64,000 nucleotides of DNA from Bacillus infantis NRRL B-14911 (GCF_000473245.1 NC_022524.1:2690501-2754500); one strand, 5' to 3'; shown: positions 49,809 through 58,395, counted from the first letter of the stretch. Numbers and translations are program-made. The notes: generated by a model from the sequence alone, not told the origin.

Positions 49809-50777
49809 TTACGCCCACCACATATCCCCAGGTGTTTCCCGGATCAGAACTTCATTCAGGTTCTTCACAGCGCGTGCAAACCCTTCATCAATCGACATCA
49901 GCGGATCTTCATGCTCGATGCTGACAACATAGTCATAGCCATACAGCCTCAGGGCGCTCATCATATCGCTCCATTCCTGGATGCTGTGGCCGCATCCGAC
50001 GCTGCGGAACGTCCAGGCGCGTGTCTGAACTTCCCCATATGGCTGCATGTCTGTCAGTCCATACATATTGACATTATCCTGATCAATATAGGTGTCCTTG
50101 GCATGGAAATGATGAATGGCACCGGCTTTCCCGAGAATCTTAATCGCTGCGACCGGATCGATTCCCTGCCACCACAAGTGGCTTGGATCAAGATTCGCCC
50201 CGATGGCCGGGCTTGTTTCCTCGCGAAGCTTCAGCATGGTGTAAGGTGTGTGGACAAGGAAGCCGCCATGCAGCTCCAGTCCAATTTTAACATTATGCTC
50301 TTCTGCTAAAGTGGCGATTTCCTTCCAATATGGTATTAGCCTGTTTTCCCATTGCCATTTCAGGACATCCCCATATTCAGCCGGCCAAGGTACAACTGGC
50401 CAGTTTGGCTGTTTTGCTTCTTCACTGTCGCCTGCTGTGCCGGAAAAGGCATTGACGACTGGTACACCGAGGAGTGAAGCAAGCTTGATGGTTTTACGGA
50501 GTACCTCATCAGATTCTTCAGCAAAAACTTTATCAGGAGAAATCGGATTCCCGTGGCAGCTGAATGCGCTGATTGTCAGCCCTCTTGATGTTACTGCTTC
50601 CAGGTAAGCTTTTCTTTTTGCCTCATCCTCAAGCAATTCGTCCAATGGGCAATGTGCATTTCCAGGATAGCAGCCTGTGCCGATTTCAACAGCGTCAAGA
50701 CCTGCTCCTTTTACATGATCGAGCATTTCTTCGAAAGATTTTTGTGAAAATAAGACTGCAAAAACACCGAGCTTCAT
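49809..50777 (-). CDS. Sugar phosphate isomerase/epimerase, TIM-barrel
   Basis: 322 residues, IolE/xylose isomerase-like barrel. Landmarks are DAVEIGTGCYPGNAHCPLDELL, ISAFSCHGNPISPD, the metal-site strands KIGLELHGGFLVHTP, GANLDPSHLWWQGIDP, AIHHFHAKDTYID, and SIEHEDPLMSIDEG at the end. These carry the Glu/Asp/His/Glu ligands. It overlaps the oxidoreductase gene by four bases. Together with it and a second isomerase it would convert a keto-sugar or inositol derivative. Confidence 0.88.
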   Translation of the reverse strand: MKLGVFAVLFSQKSFEEMLDHVKGAGLDAVEIGTGCYPGNAHCPLDELLEDEAKRKAYLEAVTSRGLTISAFSCHGNPISPDKVFAEESDEVLRKTIKLASLLGVPVVNAFSGTAGDSEEAKQPNWPVVPWPAEYGDVLKWQWENRLIPYWKEIATLAEEHNVKIGLELHGGFLVHTPYTMLKLREETSPAIGANLDPSHLWWQGIDPVAAIKILGKAGAIHHFHAKDTYIDQDNVNMYGLTDMQPYGEVQTRAWTFRSVGCGHSIQEWSDMMSALRLYGYDYVVSIEHEDPLMSIDEGFARAVKNLNEVLIRETPGDMWWA

Positions 50778-51817
50778 TCTGCCAGGACCCCTTTCTTAAG
50801 AGGAACAATCTGCTTAGTTTTCTGTGATTCGATTGCTGCAAGGATGATTTCAAGGCTCTTTAAGCCTTCTTCTCCGCTGATCAGCGGCTCCTTGTCTTCT
50901 GCTACACTTTTAACAAAATGATTGATCACATGGGAAGTTGTCTGTCCGCCTTCCTCATTTGTCTGGATTTTGTCCAGCTTATGCTGAACCGAACTGCCGT
51001 CACGGTAAACCTCTATCAGGGAGTATTCCGGATCTGCTTCAAGATGGAGGGTCCCTTTTTCCCCGTAGATGACAGTGGAGTTGTCGCTTCCGCCCATATA
51101 TGACCAGCTTGCTGCCAGTGTGCCGACTGCTCCTGACTCTGATCGGAGAACACAGACCGCATTATCGTCCACTTCTGTATTTTCCTTCGCGTTAGTCGCA
51201 ATCAGCGCACCGACTTCTGTGAACTCGCCGAGCAGATAGCGCAATAAATCGGCTTTATGTACGCCAAGATCGCCCATGGCACCGATAAAAGCTTCTTTTT
51301 TATTAAAGAACCAGCTGTCAGCGCCATCCGCACTCCATCCTTCTGGGCCGGCATGCCCAAAAGTTGTTCTGAAGCTGAAAATCCTTCCCAGCTTGCCGCT
51401 CTCAATAAGTTCCTTTGCTTTCTGATGCGCAGCAGTGAAGCGCTGGTTGTGGGCAATCATGAGTTTTTTTCCGTTTGCCCTTGCAGCCTCATTCATTGCT
51501 TCTGCTTCTTCCCTAGATGCAGCCATAGGCTTTTCACACAATACATGGCGGCCTGCATTCAGGGCTGCCAGCGTAACTTCTGCATGGAGGAAATTCGGCA
51601 GGCAAACACTGACCAGGTCGATTCCTTCCATTTCAATCGCTTCTTTATAATCGGTGAATGCCCTGGCCCCATATTTTGCAGCTGTCTCTTCTGCTCTTTC
51701 CAGGTTGCTGTCGCATACAGCAGCGATTTCTACCAATGGATTTGCGGCATATTCCGGCAGGTGGCGATATTGGGCAATGCTTCCGCAGCCGATAACAGCA
51801 GCTTTTAATGTAGTCAT
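50774..51817 (-). CDS. Gfo/Idh/MocA-family oxidoreductase
   Basis: ATG at 51817 (GGAGTTTGATCCTT upstream); 347 residues. Rossmann motif AVIGCGSIAQYRHLPEYAANPLVEI, catalytic CEKPMAASREEAEAMNEAA (Lys near 95) and GDLGVHKADLLRYLLGEF with its conserved Asp and His. The family oxidises or reduces sugars and inositols with NAD(P). Flanked by two isomerases in one operon under an AraC-type regulator; similar sets in B. subtilis act on scyllo-inositol or keto-glycosides. Confidence 0.9.
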   Translation of the reverse strand: MTTLKAAVIGCGSIAQYRHLPEYAANPLVEIAAVCDSNLERAEETAAKYGARAFTDYKEAIEMEGIDLVSVCLPNFLHAEVTLAALNAGRHVLCEKPMAASREEAEAMNEAARANGKKLMIAHNQRFTAAHQKAKELIESGKLGRIFSFRTTFGHAGPEGWSADGADSWFFNKKEAFIGAMGDLGVHKADLLRYLLGEFTEVGALIATNAKENTEVDDNAVCVLRSESGAVGTLAASWSYMGGSDNSTVIYGEKGTLHLEADPEYSLIEVYRDGSSVQHKLDKIQTNEEGGQTTSHVINHFVKSVAEDKEPLISGEEGLKSLEIILAAIESQKTKQIVPLKKGVLAE

Positions 51818-51822
51818 AAGGA

Positions 51823-52590
51823 TCAAACTCCTTTAATGGATAATTGTTTTTTTAGGTACTTAATGCTGATTTCAATGCTTTCAAATGGCGTTAAGCGGGT
51901 TGCATCCTGTTCTACTACCCACCACTTTACTCCTGCTTCATCCCCAAGACTGAGGATTTCCTCCAGGTCGATGCTTCCCGTCCCAAGCTCCGCGAAGAAC
52001 TGTTCTTCATCTTTTGTCATATCCTTCAGATGCACAAGCGGTGACCTGCCTTTATACCTTTTGATCCAGGCAGCCGGATCTTCCTTTGCTTTTGCCAGCC
52101 AGTAGACATCCAGTTCTGTTTGGAGCAGTTCAGGGTCGCTGTCATCAAAAATGGCCTCAAGCGCCATCCTCCCGTCACTCAATCTTTCAAGCTCGAAATC
52201 ATGGTTATGGTAGCATAAGGTGATTCCTGCATCCTTCAGCTTCCGGCCTGCTTCGTTCAGCAGGGGAATGAGTGATTGATAGTTTTCCTCTGTCCGCTGA
52301 TCGGGCATCAGAAATGGACATACTGCATATTGAATCCCAACCGTTTTAAGATCAGAAATCACGTTGTCCAGGTTGTCCTTAAGATCGGCCAGCGGGATGT
52401 GGGCTGATACCGGCGCAAGATTAAGATCGTCAGTCAATTCCTTCACTTTTTCTGCACTCAGTCCTCCAAAACCTGCAAATTCCACCCCGTCAAAACCGAG
52501 TTCTGCCACTTTCTTCAGGGTTCCCGCAAAATTTTTCTCCGTTTCTTCACGGAGTGTATAGAGCTGTACTGCAATTGGTATTCCCGACAT
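51823..52590 (-). CDS. Sugar phosphate isomerase/epimerase, TIM-barrel
   Basis: 255 residues, a second and shorter barrel: IAVQLYTLREETEKNFAGTLKKVAELGFDGVEFAGFGG, APVSAHIPLADL, GITLCYHNHDFELE, LLQTELDVYWLAKA, PLVHLKDMTKDEEQFFAELGTGSIDLEEIL and WWVVEQD. Metal ligands are again Glu, Asp, His, Glu. First gene of the operon, with a candidate operator upstream. It differs from the barrel at 49809-50777, so the two probably act on successive intermediates. Confidence 0.88.
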   Translation of the reverse strand: MSGIPIAVQLYTLREETEKNFAGTLKKVAELGFDGVEFAGFGGLSAEKVKELTDDLNLAPVSAHIPLADLKDNLDNVISDLKTVGIQYAVCPFLMPDQRTEENYQSLIPLLNEAGRKLKDAGITLCYHNHDFELERLSDGRMALEAIFDDSDPELLQTELDVYWLAKAKEDPAAWIKRYKGRSPLVHLKDMTKDEEQFFAELGTGSIDLEEILSLGDEAGVKWWVVEQDATRLTPFESIEISIKYLKKQLSIKGV

Positions 52591-52627
52591 CTTGATCCCC
52601 TCGCTTCCTCAAATTTTTAAACTAAAC

Positions 52628-52659
52628 TATTTGATTCCATCATAAGTGACCATCAAATA
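52628..52659. promoter_or_regulatory. Candidate operator between AraC regulator and isomerase operon
   Basis: TATTTGAT (52628-52635) and ATCAAATA (52652-52659) form an exact 8-bp inverted repeat with a 16-base gap. It lies in the intergenic space of the divergent genes, a likely AraC-type binding site. Confidence 0.5.
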
Positions 52660-52725
52660 TTTGAACATTCATGATATGATTAAAACATGCACTATTTTGC
52701 TATTTTGAGTGACGGGGGTCATTTT

Positions 52726-53541
52726 TTGAAAACGGATACATTATTTTGCGGCTATTCATACCATACACAGCCCTTTTATTCTCATCACAAGTCCGGCTAC
52801 CCTTCCTACCTGATCCGTCTGCAGACAGAAGGAGCATGCGAAGCGATCGTCAGAGGCAATCGCAGGAAATTGGAAAAAGGCGACTTGCTTCTCATCAAGC
52901 CTGGGGATCATTATGAACTGATGGTCGACAGTCTTCTTCCTGATAAGGCTATTTTGAGCGGCGACTATCATCTTATCTGTGAGGGTAAATGGATTGAAGA
53001 TTGGTGGAAGAGATCTAATAAACCGGATGTGGCACGGATTGATGCAGATGAGCGGCTGCTTTCCCTCTGGAGACATCTGATCATTGAATTAAGGCGGCCT
53101 TCGAAGGAAGAGTTTAATGAACTGTCCGACTACCTTCTCCGCTCACTCTGCATCTTGCTTGAAAGATCGCTGAAGGAATCGTCTCTTTCTGCCCACAGGC
53201 CATATGCAGTCACAAGGATGCTCAGGTTCATTGAGGAGCATGCGCTTTCATCTTTTAAAGTAGAAGAAGCAGCTGCCCATGCCGGATTGAGCGTTTCGCG
53301 TGCTGTGCATCTCTTCAAGGAAAGCACAGGGAAAACGATCATGGAATATGCAATGGAAATCAGGCTCGCGGCTGCTGAGGAAAGGATGAAATATACCACC
53401 ATGACACTGGAGCAGATTGCGGAAGAGTGCGGGTTTGGCACCTACCCCTATTTTCACCGGGTGTTCAGCAAAATGCATGGCAGGGCACCGGGGGTTTACC
53501 GGCGGATGGAATATGGAGGGATGGGGAGCGTGAAGAGCTGA
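52726..53541 (+). CDS. AraC-family regulator with cupin sensor domain
   Basis: TTG at 52726 is preferred because GGGGG lies seven bases upstream; the ATG at 52687 has no ribosome site. The 271-residue product has an N-terminal cupin (TLFCGYSYHTQPFYSHHKSGYPSYLIRLQTEG, LEKGDLLLIKPGDHYEL) and a C-terminal pair of HTHs (FKVEEAAAHAGLSVSRAVHLFKESTGKT and MTLEQIAEECGFGTYPYFHRVFSKMHGRAPGVYRR). It is divergent from the isomerase operon and probably controls it. Confidence 0.9.
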   Translation: MKTDTLFCGYSYHTQPFYSHHKSGYPSYLIRLQTEGACEAIVRGNRRKLEKGDLLLIKPGDHYELMVDSLLPDKAILSGDYHLICEGKWIEDWWKRSNKPDVARIDADERLLSLWRHLIIELRRPSKEEFNELSDYLLRSLCILLERSLKESSLSAHRPYAVTRMLRFIEEHALSSFKVEEAAAHAGLSVSRAVHLFKESTGKTIMEYAMEIRLAAAEERMKYTTMTLEQIAEECGFGTYPYFHRVFSKMHGRAPGVYRRMEYGGMGSVKS

Positions 53542-53602
53542 GGGTTCTGGATGGGAGGTATTGTTGGTGGTATGAGGCACTCTGCAGGGGCTCTATTGGT
53601 GT

Positions 53603-54090
53603 AGAGTGCCTCTTGTCACTGATATGAAGAACTCTGCACCTATAATTCCAGACTTAGAGTGACTCATGCCGCTGATATGAAGCACTCTGCACTATACATC
53701 AAGACTTAGAGTGACTCATGTGGCTGATATGAAGCACTCTGCACTATACTTCCAGATTAGAGTGACTCATGCCGCTGATATGAAGCACTCTGCACTATAC
53801 ATCCAGACTTAGAGTGACTCATGTGACTGATATGAAGCACTCTGCACCTATACTTCCAGACTTACAGTGACTCATGCCACTGATATGAAGCACTCTGCAC
53901 ATATACTTCCAGACTTAGACTGACTCATGCCGCTGATATGAAGCACTCTGCACTATACATCCAGACTTAGAGTGACTCATGTGACTGATATGAAGCACTC
54001 TGCACCTATACTTCCAGACTTAGAGTGACTCATGTGACTGATATGAAGCACTCTGCACCTAAAATTCCCGACTTAAAGTGACTCATGCCG
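53603..54090. repeat. Tandem array, 10 units, 51-53 bp period, diverged subfamily
   Basis: GAGTGACTCATG or a one-base variant begins at 53604, 53657, 53709, 53760, 53812, 53865, 53918, 53970, 54023 and 54076. Each is followed by CTGATATGAAGCACTCTGCAC and a linker ending CCAGACTTA. The hairpin partner is AAGCACTCT rather than TGAGTCACTCT. Units are more alike than in the other two arrays. Bases 54091-54173 are unremarkable. Confidence 0.9.
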
Positions 54091-54173
54091 CAATATAAAG
54101 CACACACCTGAACAGGTGGTCCAAAAGTTTATCATTTCCTCAGAAAGACAAATTTACTATCCCTCGACACACC

Positions 54174-54202
54174 AAAAAGGCGCATGCTCTTCATGCGCCC
54201 TT
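54174..54202 (-). terminator. Rho-independent terminator
   Basis: Minus strand AAGGGCGCATG, AAGAG loop, CATGCGCCTTTTTGG. It follows the phosphoesterase stop. Confidence 0.88.
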
Positions 54203-54209
54203 CTACAAA

Positions 54210-55025
54210 TTATGCAATCTCATGAAAAGTAATTTCAGGCCGGCTGCCGATGCGGATATTAACCCCTGTCTGCCCCAGCCCCTCGCTGATATAGAAAGGC
54301 ATGCCGTTATGATAGTGCAAGCCTTTGACCATATTCATGCGCACCAGCTTTCCCATCTTAGCCAGGTGATACGGTTTGGGCCAGTGAATCTGGCCGCCGT
54401 GGAAGTGGCCGGATAAAAGATAATCATATTTATAGTCCTTCATCTCAAGGACAACATTTGGATCATGCGTAAGCACCAGATTATACCCATCAGACACTCC
54501 TAAATATGATTTAGCCACATCATGATGCTTGGTACTGTAATTATCAATTCCAATTATATTTAACTTTTCTCCATTAATATCAATGACCGAATGCTCATTC
54601 TGCAGTGTCCTGCACCCGTTTTCCTCAAGGATCTTTTTTAAGGCTGCAAAATTCTTTCCCTTCAGGACATAATCATGATTGCCAAAAACAGCGTACATGC
54701 CATATCGCGGTTCGAGTTTATTAAGCATTTGCAGGTAAGGGGCCAGTTTCGGCAAACTCCTTTTTCGGTCCATGAAATCCCCTGTCAGGGCAATAAGGTC
54801 GATATCCTTTCCGGCTATTCTCTCATAAAGTTCCTTTGGGCTGATTGAGATATTCTCCAAATGCAGATCAGACAAATGAAGAATCTTTATCTTATTGCTG
54901 GCAAGCACAATATCTGGCCGTTCGACTGATACTGTCCTGACAGCTATTTTACTTGTATTTTTATTTGCTTTAAACAGTGAATAGACAAGGTAGACAGAAA
55001 TAATCAAGAAAAAATATAATGACAT
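54210..55025 (-). CDS. Membrane-anchored metallophosphoesterase
   Basis: ATG at 55025 with GGAGGAG eight bases upstream; 271 residues. N-terminal membrane helix (LYFFLIISVYLVYSLF), then the calcineurin-like motifs: HLSDLHLE near 51-58, LTGDFMDR near 82-89, FGNHDYV near 114-120, LTHDPN near 185-190 and SGHFHGGQIHWP near 204-215. These bind two metals. Family members (YkuE, YaeI type) hydrolyse phosphodiesters, including UDP-diacylglucosamine or lipid substrates. Monocistronic. Confidence 0.9.
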   Translation of the reverse strand: MSLYFFLIISVYLVYSLFKANKNTSKIAVRTVSVERPDIVLASNKIKILHLSDLHLENISISPKELYERIAGKDIDLIALTGDFMDRKRSLPKLAPYLQMLNKLEPRYGMYAVFGNHDYVLKGKNFAALKKILEENGCRTLQNEHSVIDINGEKLNIIGIDNYSTKHHDVAKSYLGVSDGYNLVLTHDPNVVLEMKDYKYDYLLSGHFHGGQIHWPKPYHLAKMGKLVRMNMVKGLHYHNGMPFYISEGLGQTGVNIRIGSRPEITFHEIA

Positions 55026-55171
55026 TCGCACATCTCCTCCTACTTAACCAGTATAAGTGTCTCATTCCCTAAGTCCTAGTGGGAGTTGAAGGAAGTCTTC
55101 AAAAAAACTATGACTCTTTTACAAAAAAGATAGTACAATATACTTTCTGGTAAATGAGAAGGAGTGTTTCT

Positions 55172-55546
55172 ATGAGATTGCTTGGCATTATAATTGGAAT
55201 CATCGCTGCTGATAACCTGTTCCATCTGATTGACGCCTTTGCTTATGGCCTAAAGGCCGAAACCAGCATGGAACGGATTGGGGCTGTATTTTTTGGCGTC
55301 TGTGTACTGGGCATACTGATGCTCATCTTCCACCGCCTGTTTACTGCTGCCTTTTTCAATGGATTCACAGCAGCAACAGGTTTGTTCCTGAGCTTCGACA
55401 TCGCCGTATTCCACTGGATCTTCCAGCTCCACCGGATCACCAACGGGCCTGAAGCCAACTGGCTGGAACCGCTGTTAGTTATTGGGGGATCTTTTTTGGT
55501 TTGGTATGGGATTAAGCGAGAACGGATGGGTGTTAGGGAAGTTTAA
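55172..55546 (+). CDS. Hypothetical four-helix membrane protein
   Basis: ATG at 55172 follows GAAGGAGTGTTTCT; 124 residues. Four helices, the first with ADNLFHLIDAFAYGL (about 13-27) and the third with LSFDIAVFHWIFQLH. The histidines at corresponding places resemble the DUF2243 family, but the match is incomplete and I would not insist on it. Unknown function. Confidence 0.6.
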   Translation: MRLLGIIIGIIAADNLFHLIDAFAYGLKAETSMERIGAVFFGVCVLGILMLIFHRLFTAAFFNGFTAATGLFLSFDIAVFHWIFQLHRITNGPEANWLEPLLVIGGSFLVWYGIKRERMGVREV

Positions 55547-55667
55547 AAAGGCCTTGCTCATTAGTTATACTCGGTCTTTCCTAAACAGCCATCCTTATTT
55601 TCCCCTACCGAAAAAGCACCAAGTTTGCTAAGATAAAAAGATAAAAATTAACTTGCGGGTGAATTAC

Positions 55668-55847
55668 ATGACTGAAACAACCGAACTAAAAGGATTTGAC
55701 ACAAGTATTGTGTATGACTACAAGGATTATCCTGACGAAAAAAGCGGGAGATGCGATAATTGCGATAATACCTTGTTCAAAAGCTCGGTGAAGGATTTTA
55801 TTTTTCTCCGTGAATGCCGGAAATGCGGAATGAAGAAAAGTATATAA
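55668..55847 (+). CDS. Small zinc-ribbon protein
   Basis: ATG at 55668 with GGGTG upstream; 59 residues. Two CXXC pairs, CDNC and CRKC, about 20 residues apart, form a zinc ribbon after an acidic N-terminus (MTETTELKGFDTSIVYDYKD). Similar small ribbons occur as anti-TRAP-like or chaperone-type proteins; I cannot choose one. Terminator follows. Confidence 0.6.
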   Translation: MTETTELKGFDTSIVYDYKDYPDEKSGRCDNCDNTLFKSSVKDFIFLRECRKCGMKKSI

Positions 55848-55857
55848 AGCTGTTGTA

Positions 55858-55884
55858 GGAGGCGCAAATTTTGCGTCTCTTTTA
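55858..55884 (+). terminator. Rho-independent terminator
   Basis: GAGGCGCAAATTTTGCGTCTC then TTTTATTTTT. It follows the zinc-ribbon gene. Confidence 0.85.
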
Positions 55885-55996
55885 TTTTTCGATGAAAGAA
55901 AAAACGCTCTATTTACCTGTATATTATTGTTTACATCTCTTTGATCCCCGACTCATATACTGGACTAGCACAACCTTTAAGGAGTGAACGTCTGAT

Positions 55997-56881
55997 ATGA
56001 AAATAAAAACACTAAAAAGGCTGGTGGTTTTGTTGGGGATCCTCTTCATCTTTCTACTGCTCGGCTCTGTTTCTGCCATCATTTATGCCAACTATTATGT
56101 CAATGACGGCGAAGTGACTGTGTCACAGGAGCTTTTCCCGGAGAATGAGCCGAAAAGAGTGCTTGCTCTGTTTGCACACCCTGACGATGAAATTATGGTC
56201 AGCGGAACCTTTTCTAAGCTGGGGAAACAGAAGGATGCATTTACTGCACTCGCGGTATTCACCAGGGGCGAAGCAGGTCCTGACGGAGGGGTTGTCCCAA
56301 GGGATAAGCTTGGGGCTGAACGCACAAAGGAAGTGAAGAAATCTGCTGAAATTATTGGCGTGGACCGTCTGGAGATTTTTGACTTTCCAGATGGAGGCTT
56401 AGAAGAAGTGAATGGTGAGGAGATTAAACAGGTTATCAGAGACTTGATTACAGAGATTAAGCCGACAGTATTGATTTCTTATGATGATGAAATTGGCTTA
56501 TACGGCCATCCAGACCATGTGGTTACAGGCCAGCTGGTGCGGGAAGTGGCAAAGGAAGAGCTTTTCAAGGGGAATTCTTCTGTTAAAAGGCATTATATGG
56601 TTACTCTGCCGAAGCCGATGATTGAAGTGGCCCTTAAGCTCTCTCCAACTTTCAAGGAGAAGTATCCCAAGGATACCAGCAAGGGTCTTCCAGAGCCCGA
56701 TATCGCTTTCCCGATGGCAACTGAAGCTGCTTCGCGAAAAAAAGTCCTCCTCGCCCACCGGACCCAAAAAGAAGTGATTTCAAGTGTGCAGCCGTATTAT
56801 GATAAAATTCCTGCATCCATCTATTACCGCATTTTTGACCGGGAGTATTTTCACCTGGCTGAATCAGCTGATCGGGAATGA
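55997..56881 (+). CDS. PIG-L family deacetylase, membrane-anchored
   Basis: 294 residues. N-terminal membrane helix (LVVLLGILFIFLLLGSVSAIIYANYY), then the LmbE/PIG-L fold: LALFAHPDDEIMVSG near 56-70 (zinc motif AHPDDE), AVFTRGEAGPDGG near 85-97, DFPDGGLEEV near 128-137 and YDDEIGLYGHPDHVVTG near 155-171 (HPDH). The family removes acetyl from N-acetylglucosamine-type groups, as in BshB for bacillithiol. This anchored form, outside the cell, more likely acts on envelope sugars. Confidence 0.88.
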   Translation: MKIKTLKRLVVLLGILFIFLLLGSVSAIIYANYYVNDGEVTVSQELFPENEPKRVLALFAHPDDEIMVSGTFSKLGKQKDAFTALAVFTRGEAGPDGGVVPRDKLGAERTKEVKKSAEIIGVDRLEIFDFPDGGLEEVNGEEIKQVIRDLITEIKPTVLISYDDEIGLYGHPDHVVTGQLVREVAKEELFKGNSSVKRHYMVTLPKPMIEVALKLSPTFKEKYPKDTSKGLPEPDIAFPMATEAASRKKVLLAHRTQKEVISSVQPYYDKIPASIYYRIFDREYFHLAESADRE

Positions 56882-56938
56882 AAATCATAGTGAAATGCCA
56901 ACCTATATAAGGATCAATATGGAGAGGCGGTGATAGCA

Positions 56939-57049
56939 GTGGCAAAAAAGGGCATCCAAAATTCAAGCATTGAACAAATCCAAAAAGACCATGAAACGGA
57001 GTCTGCTTTCCAGAAGAACGACGCCAAAAAGAATCAGGGGCGGAAATGA
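56939..57049 (+). CDS. Tiny charged protein (36 aa), GTG start
   Basis: GTG at 56939 follows GGAGAGGCGGTGATAGCA. The protein (MAKKGIQNSSIEQIQKDHET, then Lys/Asn/Gln-rich) is rich in polar residues with no hydrophobic core. Composition and size recall minor small acid-soluble spore proteins, but no known signature is present. Too short for homology to be judged by eye. Confidence 0.45.
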   Translation: MAKKGIQNSSIEQIQKDHETESAFQKNDAKKNQGRK

Positions 57050-57103
57050 TTTAAGTTATAGGTTCAATAGAATGGCAGGAAATAAAGCTCAGCTATGATT
57101 CGT

Positions 57104-57236
57104 AATAGTGGTTCCAGCAGGCTCTGCTGGAACCACTATTTCAGCAAATAGCGGTCCTAGCCAGCACCGCTGGAACCACTATTTCAGCAAAACACCAAAA
57201 TAGCGGTCCCAGCCAGCTCTGCTCGAAGCGCTATTT
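57104..57236. repeat. Three tandem hairpins
   Basis: AATAGTGGTTCCAGCAG and its reverse complement flank a 5-base loop (57104-57140). Two imperfect copies follow (57148-57184 and 57199-57236), starting AATAGCGGTCC and ending ...CTATT, separated by TTCAGCAA. Each would form a 14-17 bp stem. Confidence 0.8.
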
Positions 57237-57288
57237 CTGAAAAAGTTCCCAGTCCGCTTTCTATCTTAAAGAAATACCCTGTATAGTG

Positions 57289-57429
57289 CTATTTCTTCTG
57301 ATCACTCTTCCTTTGACTTTGTGGTACCGCTGTATCAAGCGCTCCTGTTTCAAAGTCATATTCCTTGGATATTCCGGCAAATCTTCCAAGATCGTTTGTA
57401 CGGTCTTCACCCTTTTGATTTTTAGCCAT
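57289..57429 (-). CDS. Tiny polar protein (46 aa)
   Basis: ATG at 57429 has an excellent site (GGAGGTGAGCCTC). The product, MAKNQKGEDRTNDLGRFAGI, then SKEYDFETGALDTAVPQSQRK..., is polar and flexible, as in small spore-matrix proteins. No family is recognised. Its neighbours are two other tiny polar proteins. Confidence 0.5.
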   Translation of the reverse strand: MAKNQKGEDRTNDLGRFAGISKEYDFETGALDTAVPQSQRKSDQKK

Positions 57430-57546
57430 GAGGCTCACCTCCTCCACTGTAATTTCCCCTTTCCTGATTCCAATTATGTACATTCCCGCTAGCCAAATAA
57501 TCTGTCTTGAATTTACTTATACTATGGATGAAAGGAGGCGGAACGA

Positions 57547-57714
57547 TTGAAAAATAATAAGAAAAACCAACCTGATACAACACAGATTGCCGCCAGATAC
57601 TTCAATGCATCCGATTATGAAGGGAACTCCCAGCTGGAGCAGGGTCTCGCTGAAACCCATGAACAAGTCGGGGATGATTATAATGAGGGAACTGTGGATC
57701 AGCTGAAGGAATAG
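57547..57714 (+). CDS. DUF4025 (YozQ-like) small protein, TTG start
   Basis: TTG at 57547 follows AAAGGAGGCGGAACGA; 55 residues. The segment RYFNASDYEGNSQLEQGLAETHEQVGDDYNEGTVDQ matches the DUF4025 pattern (ASDY-x(5)-L-x-x-GLAxTHEQVxDxYxEGT). B. subtilis YozQ belongs to this family and has no assigned function. Terminator follows. Confidence 0.75.
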   Translation: MKNNKKNQPDTTQIAARYFNASDYEGNSQLEQGLAETHEQVGDDYNEGTVDQLKE

Positions 57715-57718
57715 GCAA

Positions 57719-57749
57719 TGAAGCTGCTTGCCTGCGCAAGCAGCTTTAT
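57719..57749 (+). terminator. Rho-independent terminator
   Basis: AAGCTGCTTG, CCTG, CGCAAGCAGCTTTATTCC. It follows the DUF4025 gene. Confidence 0.82.
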
Positions 57750-57869
57750 TCCGTAATACCGGCTTTCTAAAGCTGATAATTCCGAGACCTTTCGTCGTCA
57801 GGAAATAAGACAATTAACTTCCCCTCCTTCTTCTGCTCTTTTAAAATAAGTACCAGGAGGGATAATGAA

Positions 57870-58361
57870 ATGATAATCCGTGAAGCAGTAAAAGAAGATT
57901 TGCCGGACATTCTTGATATTTATAATGAAGCAATCCGCACACTGACAGCAACTTTTGACCTCGAAGAACAAAGCCTGGAACATCGGACGGCCTGGTTCGA
58001 AAAATACGGCGGCAGATATCCCCTGACGGTTGCAGAGGAAGATGGCCAAATTGCAGGCTACTGCTCCATTGGACCATTCCGCGATAAACAGGCCTATGAG
58101 AAAACAGCAGAGCTTTCTGTATACATATCATCCCGCTTCAGAGGGAAAGGGATCGGGAAGGGTCTGGTAGAGGATATGCTCTCCCGCGCAGCCAGCCTGG
58201 ACTACCATACCATCATCAGCGGCCTCACTGCCGGAAATGAGGCAAGCGTCAGGCTCCACGAAAGGCTCGGATTTCACTATATCGGCATATTTAAGGAAGT
58301 CGGCTTTAAATTCGGGGAATGGCAGGATGTCCTTTTTTATCAGTATTTCTTCAATAAATGA
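57870..58361 (+). CDS. GNAT acetyltransferase, phosphinothricin/methionine sulfoximine type
   Basis: 163 residues. MIIREAVKEDLPDILDIYNEAIRTLTATFD is the typical N-terminus of Pat/YwnH proteins. Later AELSVYISSRFRGKGIGKGLVEDML (acetyl-CoA loop RGKGIG), SGLTAGNEASVRLHERLGFHYIGIFKEVGFKFGEWQDV match the same group, which N-acetylates phosphinothricin or methionine sulfoximine. AGGAGGG precedes the ATG. Confidence 0.9.
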   Translation: MIIREAVKEDLPDILDIYNEAIRTLTATFDLEEQSLEHRTAWFEKYGGRYPLTVAEEDGQIAGYCSIGPFRDKQAYEKTAELSVYISSRFRGKGIGKGLVEDMLSRAASLDYHTIISGLTAGNEASVRLHERLGFHYIGIFKEVGFKFGEWQDVLFYQYFFNK

Positions 58362-58395
58362 CAAAGGCCGGTAGAATGCCGGCTTTATAAAAAAA

